In this document: piece after piece, positions 13,420 to 22,777 of the stretch
How positions within the stretch are numbered: position 1 is the stretch's first letter
Layout: each line of letters starts with the position of its first letter
NCBI GenBank assembly: GCA_947683625.1
Contig: CANTUR010001412.1
Span: forward strand, 88,265-152,264
DNA: 64,000 nt
Direction: 5' to 3'
Source of the DNA: Mallotus nudiflorus
Taxonomy: Eukaryota > Streptophyta > Magnoliopsida > Malpighiales > Euphorbiaceae
Notes under the pieces: model-generated
Seen by the model: the letters and a program-made list of their open reading frames with translations, nothing else
Database searches by the model: none
What the model was told of the DNA's origin: nothing
Program-made: the position numbers and the translations under genes

Positions 13420-13500
13420 CCAAACCACATCTCACATATCGATAATCATAATCAAATCAATATCCACAAATAGTTAGTAATATAGCCTAAATACTATAGG

Positions 13501-13539
13501 CGTACCGGTACGTACTCGGTCCTAGTGCTGCCCACTAGG
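13501..13539 (-). other. 12-base palindrome plus hairpin in the LTR
   Basis: The perfect palindrome CGTACCGGTACG (13501-13512) is followed by CCTAGTG (13521-13527) and CACTAGG (13533-13539), a 7-pair stem with a 5-base loop. An overlapping alternative stem GTGCT/AGCAC uses part of the same bases. Equivalents: 24179-24217, 34954-34992, 43171-43209 and 53139-53177 (inverted). The hairpin without the full palindrome is at 6202-6220 and 58155-58173. Confidence 0.7.
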
Positions 13540-14095
13540 TAGCACGTTCTATTGATATCCTTCATTCTTAAATATAAAACATTCATTCACAAAAATAAAT
13601 GATGCATGAATATAAATGAAATAACAATATAGACCATATATATACCGGAAATATACCAAAAGTAAACCAGGTATATTTCAAGTATATATATGTCAAATGA
13701 ATTCAATCAAATTATAACTTAAGCTGGAAATATATTTAAAAACATTTTAAATATATTTTATTCACAAAATATGCATATAATTTATTATATACCAAAAATA
13801 AACCAAAAATATACTTAATGTAAACTTAAGAAATAATCAAATTATTTATGCATATTTAATCAGCATAAAACATGCATTTCTAAATCATGCATCCTAAGCA
13901 TATATATCTAGTATAGTAACTCACCTAATGCGCTCCACGAGACAGGTCCGACGGGCCTGGTCCACTAGCCCTCGGTCTCGGCGCAACTAAACAAGCAATA
14001 AATAATAGACATCAGAATAAACCCTAACAGAAATCCTAGAATTCAATCTAGAGTATTAAAATACGGAAACAGAATTAGGGTTCGACTGGATATCA

Positions 14096-14173
14096 CGTTT
14101 TACGAGAATTCTACCGAAAATCCGGCAGAACCTCCCCTGTAAAACGGACATCTCTCTACTCAAAAGAGTAGAG
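14096..14173 (-). other. Conserved LTR RNA-structure candidate: long-range stem plus 8-bp hairpin
   Basis: CGTTTTAC (14096-14103) pairs with GTAAAACG (14139-14146). Immediately beyond is CTCTACTC (14154-14161), AAAA, GAGTAGAG (14166-14173). Hairpin equivalents: 7346-7364, 24822-24841, 35597-35616, 43825-43844, 52546-52564 (inverted), 55876-55894, 58811-58826, 48755-48770 and 63713-63728. The inverted repeats are plain in the DNA; a role in RNA is inference. Confidence 0.75.
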
Positions 14174-15094
14174 CCGACCCTGCAAGGAAACACACTTCGA
14201 AATACAAGCTCAACAAAAATCCACAACCCCTCGGTCGGACTCCAGACTACAATCTGTCGACCGGGGTCCACAAACACAGAATAATTCCAGAAATACCAAA
14301 AATATCCTTACAACATAGAAATACATTTCATAGGTAGAAATTACATAATTAACCTTGAAACACTGTAAAAACCGAATAAAACTCATTTTATTAGAAAAAC
14401 CATATATTATATATATAATTGAAAATAATTCACGAAAAATAGTTTTAATTAGTTAAAAATACCAAATATTTTGTAGAAATCATTTTTATACCTTAAATAA
14501 CTAATAAAACCAATTCAATTACATTTTTAGATAATTTAGGGTAAAATTACCAAAATACCCCTATATATATAAATATACTTAAATTACTTCAAAAATTCAC
14601 CAAAAATCATACAATTATCCAAAATTAATTTTCTCAACATATTTATCAATAATATCAATATTTAAACACTCAATTAACCAATTAAATTCAAATAAAAACA
14701 CATTTAACCTAATTTTTCCAAAATTCCATAAACTTCAATAATTCAAAATAAATACTTAGAAATTCATAAAAATTCCAAATAAATTCCTATAATTCATTTC
14801 AACACCTAATTCAACCATAAACTCCAATTTCATAATTTAAATAATTAATTTCCGAAAATTAGAAAATAATATTAAAATATTCAAAAATACCCAAAAATCC
14901 AAACAACCTCCAAAAATTCTACAAAAATTCATACATGTAGATTAAGCTACTAGGAACAACATTTGTGAAGGGAGTTTCCATGAATCAATCAATTAGAAGC
15001 TCAAAAAAATCAAAAACCCTAATGTGACCGAATTGGAAAAATCGAAACCTAAGCAAATCTAAACCATTTTAGCTCAAACCAAAGCTAGAATCAC

Positions 15095-15100
15095 ACTCAC
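15095..15100 (-). promoter_or_regulatory. Candidate 5' splice donor in the LTR transcript
   Basis: On the minus strand the sequence is GAGCTCCA followed by GTGAGTGTGATTC, a good GTGAGT donor just after a GC-rich short ORF. The same GTGAGTGTGATTC string recurs in LTR copies A1, A, F, A' and D. No acceptor or transcript can be shown. Confidence 0.3.
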
Positions 15101-15821
15101 TGGAGCTCAAGGAGAAGAAAGAGACTGGCGGTGTCGAAAACGGTGGCCGGAGGAGGGAGAAACGACGAAGGGAAGATTTTGGCCAAAAGAGGAAGAAATG
15201 AAGCTGCCGACGCCGGGGAAAGGGCCTGGAGGCGGCGGAGGATGGCTGGGAACAGCGGTGGCAAGCCGGGAGGCACACCGACGGTAGGTGGCCGGAGTTG
15301 CAGACGGTGAGGGATGGTGGTCGGGCGTCGGGCGCGGGAGGAAAGAAGAAGAAGAAGAAGAAAAAGAAAAAGAAAGAAAAAGGAAAGAAAAAGAAAAAGA
15401 AAGAAAAAGGAAAAAAAAGAAAAAAGAAAAAAGAAAAAAAATAAAATAAATTAAAATAATTAAATATTAATAAGTAAATAATAATAAAATAATAAATTTT
15501 AATAATTTAATAATAAATAAAATAATTAAATAATAATAAATAAATAATAAAATATTAGGGTAATAATAAACCCTAATTAAATAAATATACACACACAGGC
15601 TTTATTTAATAATTTAAAAATACGCATGAGTTCATGCAAGTCCGAAAATATGTATAAAATAATTAATATTACATTGTTTACGTGGAAATTTCCCCGAAAA
15701 TGCAAGTCTCGGGAAAATTTTACGTAAAACACTGAAAATAATACACCATAATTAAAATAGATTTAAAATACATATTAACTCGTAAAAATATCATATAAAA
15801 TACAGAAATTATTAACACTGC

Positions 15822-15864
15822 ATATCCCGGTACAGTGTAAAAATATTTTAAAAACACGGGATAT
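15822..15864 (-). other. Inverted repeat at the LTR terminus
   Basis: ATATCCCG (15822-15829) and CGGGATAT (15857-15864) form a perfect 8-base inverted repeat with a 27-base spacer, ending four bases inside the LTR. It is kept in A, F, A' and D2 (57549-57556 with 57583-57590) and eroded in D1 and E. Confidence 0.7.
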
Positions 15865-15868
15865 TACA

Positions 15869-16455
15869 GTAGTGCCACAACAAATCAACGTCATCAAGCT
15901 ACAAGACTTATAGTAATTCAAACTGGATAGCTTGACTTGTTTTGAGAGGCAATTTATGCAATCGAAACTTAAAGGAATCAATACCAAAAGCAATATATTC
16001 AGGGCTATTCCAGAAATTAATTTTCAATAAGAAGAAGACAACATCAAGAAAATTGAACTCGCTCAAAAGAATCGTTCACAAGTAATCAAACATTATAAAA
16101 AGGCAATACCAAAACACAAAATTTCAAGAAGTAAACAAGAATTCAAGTCCTAGCAACAACAAGAACATCAAGAGTTCACAATTTCAACAATAAGAAGGAA
16201 TTCAAAGGAAACAAATCTCAAAATTGGTTTAAAGGAGAAGATGAAGTTCACTCACAGCACCATATGATTCGGCATCGAAGAATTGAGAATTCAAACGGAA
16301 AAGAAGAAGATGTTCACTCACCCAATTTGTTCGTCCCCTCACATTCTCCTCTTTTTTTTTTTTTTTACATGAAATCAATGGTGGAGAAAGGCTTAGGGGA
16401 GAAGATATTCTTAAAGAAAATTATAGAATTACACATTAAACCTCTAAGAAAATGA
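15869..16455 (-). mobile_element. Element B left LTR, second segment
   Basis: Collinear with 60660-61245 over its whole length. It includes a T run at about 16352-16366 also present in the other copy (61141-61151). It continues B's left LTR after the A1 insertion and stops at CTCTAAGAAAATGATT, the same string at which the other B copy stops. Confidence 0.75.
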
Positions 16456-16495
16456 TTTAAATTACTTAAATTACTTGTCTAAGAAAACCTCTAAA
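16456..16495. other. Junction scar between B and truncated element A
   Basis: About 40 bases of short direct repeats (TAAATTACTTAAATTACTTG, then a second copy of TCTAAGAAAACCTCTAAAT) join the B LTR to a point inside A's 3' LTR. The pattern looks like a deletion with filler DNA. Confidence 0.5.
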
Positions 16496-17789
16496 TATAC
16501 TTAAATTACTTCAAAAATTCACCAAAAATCATACAATTATCCAAAATTAATTTTCTCAACATATTTATCAATAATATTAATAATTAAACTCAATTAACCA
16601 ATTAATTTCAAATAAAAACACATTTAACCTAATTTTCCCAAAATTCCATAAACTTCAATAATTCAAAATAAATACTTAGAAATTCATAAAAATTCCAAAT
16701 AAATTCCTATAATTCATTTCAACACCTAATTTAACCATAAAACATAATTTCATAATTTAAATAATTAATTTCCGAAAATTAGAAAATAATATTAAAATAT
16801 TCAAAAATACCCAAAAATCCAAAAAATCTCCAAAAATTCCAAAAAAATTCATACATGTAGATTAAGCTACTAGGAACAACATTTGTGAAGGGAGTTTTCA
16901 TGAATCAATCAATTCGAAGCTAAAAAAAAATCAAAAACCCTAATGACCGAATTGGAAAAATCGAAACCTAAGCAATTCTAGACCATTTAAGCTCAAACCA
17001 AAGCTAGAATCACACTCACTGGAGCTCAAGGAGAAGAAAGAGACTGGCGGTGTCGAAAATGGTGGCCAAAATCGGAAGAAACGGTGAGGAGAAGATTTCG
17101 GCCAAAAATGGAAAACTAGCTCGCCGGCGCCGGGGAAGGAAGCTGCTGGCGACGGGGGACGGCTGGGAACGACGGTGGCAAGCCGGGAGGCACACCGACG
17201 GTAGGTGATCGGCGTGACAGACGGTGGTGAGGGGTGGTCGGGTGCACGGGGAAGAAGGAAGAAGAAGAAGAAGAAGAAGAAAAAGAAAAAAGAAAGAAAA
17301 GAAAAAGAAAGAAAAAAAAAAGAAAAAGAAAAAGAAAAAAATAAATAATAATAAAAAATAATTTTAATAAAATATTTAGAAAAATTTACATCCACACACT
17401 TAATATTTTAATAATTTAATAATAAATAAAATAATTAAATAATAATAAATTAATAAAAAAATAATAAAGTATTAGGGTAATATATTAAACCCTAATTAAA
17501 TAAATATACACACACATAGGCTTTATTTAGTAATTTAAAAATACGCATGAGTTCATGCAAGTCCGAAAATACATTTAAAATAATTAATATTAAAATATTT
17601 ACGTGAAAATTTCCCCGAAAATGCAAGTTCCGGGAAAATTTTACATAAAGTACTGTAAATAAGACACAGTAATTAAAATAGATTTTAAATACATATCAAC
17701 TCATAAAAATATCATATAATATACAGAAATTATTAACACTGCATATCCCGGTACAGTGTAAAAATATTTTAAAAATACGGGATATTACA
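16494..17789 (-). mobile_element. Element A 3' LTR, truncated (U3-side 1.3 kb)
   Basis: It matches the inner part of the A LTR up to the terminus GGGATATTACA at 17789, and includes the purine tract (about 17255-17342) and the GC-rich short ORF region (17000-17250). The primer-site half of the LTR, with the hairpin modules, is deleted. Confidence 0.88.
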
Positions 17790-17804
17790 ATCTTCCCCCC
17801 TTAC
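17790..17804 (-). promoter_or_regulatory. Polypurine tract of element A
   Basis: On the minus strand AAGGGGGGAAGAT directly precedes TGTAATATCC, the 3' LTR start: the expected plus-strand primer position. Confidence 0.85.
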
Positions 17805-17837
17805 AAGAATTCGTCCCCGAATTCCAAAAAGAAAAGA

Positions 17838-20800
17838 TCAAGAAGGAAAGAGATACGGGTAAGAAGCTCGCATCTCAGCTTCAGTCTCCCATGCATGCTC
17901 CTCAACTCTGTCGCTATGCCACAGAACCTTGACCATTGGAATCTATTTCGACCGCAACTATCGAACTTGATAATCTACGATCGCCACAGGTTCTTCCACA
18001 AACGTCAAATCTTCACTCACTTCCACACTGTCGGGCTGTAACACGTGTGAAGGGTCTGAGATATACTACCTCAGCATCGAGATATGAAATACTGGATGCA
18101 CTTGTGACATACTTGGAGGCAAATCCAACCGATATGCAACAGTGCCAACTCTCTCCAGAATCTCAAACGGTCCAATATATCTCGGTGCTAACTTACCCTT
18201 CCTACCAAATCTCATCACACTCTTCATCGGAGATACCTTCAGAAAAATAAAATCTCCAACCTGAAACTCCATATCTCTGTGCCTAGGATCCGCGTAACTC
18301 TTCTGCCTACTAACTGCGGTCTCTAATCTGCGCTTAATCACGACGACTTTTTCTGCAGCATCCTGAATCATCTCAGGTCCAGTCAAAGCTCTCTCACCAA
18401 TCTCATCCCAACTCAACGGGGATCTACACTTCCTTCCATACAATGCCTCATACGGTGCCATGCCAATATTGCTATGGTAGCTGTTATTATATGCAAACTC
18501 AATAAGTGACAAATGATCATCCCAGCTACCTCCCAAATCCAAGACACACATCCTCAACATATCTTTCAATGTCTGGATTGTCCTCTCAGACTGACCATCT
18601 GTCTGAGGATGAAAAGCAGTACTGAAATCTAACCTAGTGCCCATCGCTTCTTGCAACTTCTGCAAAAAACGAGAGGTAAACACCGAACCTCTATCTGACA
18701 CAATGGACACAAGTACTCCGTGAAGGCACACAATATGCTTCACATATAACTTCGCCAATCTAGCAATTGAATATGTGGCTTTCACAGGCAAAAAATCCTC
18801 AGACTTCGTCAATCTGTCTATAATCACCCAGATGGAATCGTATCCATCCTTAGAACGAGATAAACCTACCACAAAATCCATAGCTATCCTTTCCCACTTC
18901 CACTCAGGAATAGGAAGAGGCTGAAGCTTCCCAGAAGGCTTCTGATGTTCGACTTTCACTTGCTGACACGTCAAGCACTTCGCAACATAATTAGCGACAT
19001 CCTTCTTCAATCCATCCCACCAGTATAGATCTCTGATACTGTGGTACATCTTAGTAACACCTGGATGAATGTTGTAAGCTGTAGAATGTGCTTCCTCTAG
19101 GATCTCCTCTCTCAAATCATTCACATCAGGAACACACAATCTACCACTGATCCACAACACACCATCATCATCAAGTGTGAAATCAGTGAACTTCCCTGCT
19201 CTGACATTCTCTGCAAGCTCTTCTAGAATAGGATCTCAGCTTTGAGCTGCTTTAATCCTATCCCTCAGTACATATCATACTTTAAACTGAGCTAGCAGTC
19301 CACCTGATCTACTAATCTTCATCATCAGACCTTGATCCACCAACAGATGCAACTCTTGGATCAATGGTCTCCTCTCAACACCGATGTGAGTAAGACTACC
19401 TGAGGACTTCCTACTCAAGGCATCTGCTACCACATTAGCTTTACCCGGATGATACAGAATCTCGCAATCATAATCCTTCAATAATTCTAACCATCTCCTC
19501 TGCCTCAGATTCAGATCTCTCTGCTGGAAAATGTACTTAAGGCTCTTGTGATCAGTAAATATCTCACAAGTCATCCTGTACAAATAATGTCTCCAGATCT
19601 TCAAAGCAAATATCACTGCAGCCATCTCTAGATCATGTGTAGGATAGTTCTGCTCATGCTTCTTCAACTGCCTCGAAGCATAGGCTATCACCCTTCCATT
19701 CTGCATCAACACATAACCAAGACCAATTCTAGAGGCATCACAGTAAACTGTGAACTTATCCACACTATTAGGCAAAGCTAACACTGGCGTTGTGGTCAAC
19801 TTCTCCTTCAACAACTGAAAACTGTTCTCACAAGCTTCTGACCACTCAAATCTAACATTCTTCTGAGTCAAGCGAGTCATAGGGGCTGCTATCCTGGAAA
19901 AATCCTGCACAAACCGCCTATAATACCTGGTTAAACCCAGAAAACTTCGAATCTCTATAACAGAAGTAGGTCTAGGCCATTCAGACACTGCCTCAACCTT
20001 CTGTGGATCAACCTGAATACCTTCTTTAGACACTACGTGTCCAAGAAAAGAAACACTCTCCATCCAGAAATCACACTTCGAGAATTTAGCATAAAACTGA
20101 TGATCTCTCAGTGTCTGCAGTACAATCCTCAAATGATATACATGCTCTTCCATACTCCTCGAATATACTAGTATATCATCAATGAAGACTACCACAAACT
20201 GATCCACATACGGTCTGAATACCCTGTTCATCAAGTCCATAAAAGCTACTGGTGCATTAGTCAAACCAAAAGACATCACCAGAAACTCATAATGGCCATA
20301 TCTAGTGCGGATCGCTATCTTAGGAATATCAGCTTCACTAATCCGCAGCTGATGATAACCCGACCTCAAGTCAACCTTAGAAAAGAACTGTGCACCCTGT
20401 AGCTGATCAAACAAATCATCTATCCTCGGGAGAGGATACTTGTTCTTCACTGTCACCTTATTCAGCTCTCTGTAGTCAATGCACAGTCTCAGGGTACCAT
20501 CCTTCTTCTTCACAAACAAGACTGGTGCACCCCAAGGAGAAACACTAGGTCTGATAAAACCTTTATCCAATAACTCTTGCAACTACTCCTTCAACTCTTT
20601 CAACTCTGCAGGAGCCATTCTGTAGGGTGGCATAGATATAGGAGTAGTACCTGGTACCACATCTATACAGAACTCAATCTCTCTATGAGGTGGTAAACCT
20701 GGCAACTCCTCGGGAAAAACATCAGGAAACTCACAAGCAACAGGAACATCTGTGAGTGATAACTTCTCCACTGAAGTATCCCTGACCAATGCCAAATATC

Positions 20801-22580
20801 CCTGACAACCTTTCCTCAACAACTTCCTAGCTGTAATAGCAGAAATAAGATTCTGAGGTGCTGAACTCTTATCACCAACAAACTTAAAATCTTCTTCACC
20901 AGGAATTCTGAAAGTCACCTCTTTATTCCTGCAATCTACCACAACATAGTGCTGAGATAACCAATCCATTCCCAAAATAACATGAAACTCCATCACATCC
21001 AACAGAATCAAATCAACAGGTAATTCTCTATCTCCCACGAGAACTGGACAACCAGAAAGAACAATATCGGCATCCAAGAAATCACTCAGAGGAGTGGCAA
21101 CAGACAAAGGAAAAGCCATCCTCGAAGCTTGCCAACAAGATTTAGAAACAAAAATGAGAGAAACAAATGAATGCGTGGCACTCGGATCAAACAAAACCCA
21201 AGCATCCAGGTAACAAACAGAAACAATACCTGCCACGACTGCATTAGATGCCTGAGCATCCTGCTGTGTAAGATGAAAAACTCTGGCCTGACCTTGACCT
21301 CCCTGCTGACTGGTAGAAGCCTGGCCAACACCTCTGGCACCTCCTCTAGTACCTCTACCACGACTCTGCTGTGGAACAAACTGAGTGGAACTTTGATGCT
21401 GAGCTGGTGGTAACTGAAATGGCACGGGTGCAGCACTAGCAATCGACTACTGTGGGAATCACAGAATCTACTGCTGCTGATATCCGAAGTAAGGACATGA
21501 TCTGGCAAAATGTCCTGTCTGCCCGTATCTGAAACATGTCAGTGGTGTCAGATAATATGGTCCCTGATGGACTCTACCGCAAGTCTGACAAACACTGGCC
21601 GCTGATCCAGAACTATGACCACTGCTGCTGCTCGAAGCACCTGACCCGAATCTGAATGGTCTACGCTGACCTCCACGGCCATGTCTACTACTCCGATGCA
21701 CTCGCTGCTGCTGTCTCTGACTCTGCTGAGTCGGACCTCGCTGCTGACTACTCGAACCAACATGAAAACTCGAATACGGTGTAGTCTGCAATCCACTCGA
21801 CTGAACTCCTAGCTAGTAATAATCAGGCATCGCTCCCTGCCTAACAAGCCTTAGCTCAATCTCCTTGGCTAACTCAATCACAGACTCCAGAGTAAGGCCT
21901 GCTGTAGGCATACCAGCAAAAGCATAACCCAAACCAGTAACGTAGGTAGTGACCGCAAAATACTGATCTCGCATCATATCCTCAGCATATCTACCCAGAC
22001 GAAGAAACTCTCGGGTGTACTCCTCTACAGATCGATCTCCACGAGAAATACTGGTCAAACGAAGACGATAGCTCAAACGAAGAGGCTCTGGACAGAATCT
22101 CCTCATAAATCGCTCTCTGAACTGAGCCCACGTCATCGTCATCATATAGGGCTGGATCATCTGAATGAACCAATCTAAGGCTGGTCCCTCGACAGACAAC
22201 TCAACGATCATGATCCGCTGGTACTCGGTATGAGCAGTCCAAGTCCTAGTCTCAATCGCATGCAGAAAATCTAACGGATCAGAAGTACCATCAAAAGCAA
22301 TCCTGCCAACTCGGGCATAGAACAAAGCTGCCTCAGGGTCAGACATACCCTGCTGATAGGCAGGCTGAACGACTGGAGGAATAGGAACATCAAAATCAGG
22401 CTCAACGGGCTCCTCGTCCTATAACTCTCTCTGCCTACGGTGACCTGTCGCTCCTTGAGGTCTACCTCTGCCACAACCTCTACGTCTAACTGGCTGCTCA
22501 GGAGGTAAAACCTCATCCTGAAAAGATTCATCATCCTCGGCCTCAACGACCGGTAGAGTGACACGCGCTCACCTCCTCAT
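17838..22580 (-). pseudogene. Element A gag-pol polyprotein, single frame with twelve nonsense codons
   Basis: From ATG at 22580 to TGA at 17838-17840 is one continuous frame of 1,580 codons with no net frameshift. Domains in order: R/G-rich Gag N-terminus; Gag core (about 22346-21813); CCHC knuckle C-F-R-Y-G-Q-T-G-H-F-A-R-S-C (about 21540-21500); aspartic protease with DPSATH (DPGATH in element F); reverse transcriptase with FIDD (about 20175-20186); RNase H starting around CDAS; integrase with the HHCC finger (about 19065-18955), D, D and E residues and HPQTDGQSE; C-terminal chromodomain-like segment. In-frame stops begin at 22569, 22419, 21813, 21468, 21459, 21447, 20583, 19275, 19236, 18066, 17958 and 17943. 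Chromodomain and long LTRs fit the Tekay clade. The copy cannot make a full polyprotein. Confidence 0.92.
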
Positions 22581-22761
22581 ACTGAAAAGACAAACGAAAA
22601 AATTCAGACAAAACAGACAACGGAGGAATAATGCTGAAAACTACAGCAGGGAATACTTATCAAGACATACTCGAACCTAATACACTGCAGTAGTCCAACA
22701 GAAAACACAACTTTAAAACTAGGACCACAACTCACATAACTAAGCCCTGACACAGAACTCC

Positions 22762-22773
22762 GCTCTGATACCA
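22762..22773 (-). other. Primer-binding site, initiator-Met tRNA type (element A)
   Basis: On the minus strand TGGTATCAGAGC, the exact complement of the plant tRNA-iMet 3' end, lies four bases inside the 5' LTR boundary. Confidence 0.9.
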
Positions 22774-22777
22774 ACTT

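Larger units (their letters stand above)
12619..15868 (-). mobile_element. Solo LTR A1 (subfamily A, 3.25 kb)
   Basis: TGTCACGACCC at 12619 to GGGATATTACA at 15868, flanked by GTAAT (12614-12618) and GTAGT (15869-15873). The paralogous B LTR shows the empty site with GTAGT at about 50306. It therefore inserted into B's left LTR and recombined to a solo LTR. It carries the full set of conserved modules (separate entries), a purine-rich GAAA/GAAAA tract at about 15341-15440, and a short GC-rich minus-strand ORF (15069-15278). Confidence 0.93.

Noticed and set aside
15000..15030. Telomere-like AAACCCTAA motifs in several LTRs
   Set aside because: Single copies only, one per LTR, not tandem.
16940..17395. 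151-codon minus-strand ORF with a long Phe/Ser-rich start
   Set aside because: Its first third is the purine-rich LTR tract read in antisense. Only the GC-rich end is shared with the short LTR ORF.
22762..22773. Possible tRNA gene (GCTCTGATACCA)
   Set aside because: It is the primer-binding site; no cloverleaf surrounds it. The other GGTATCAGAGC sites are the same.
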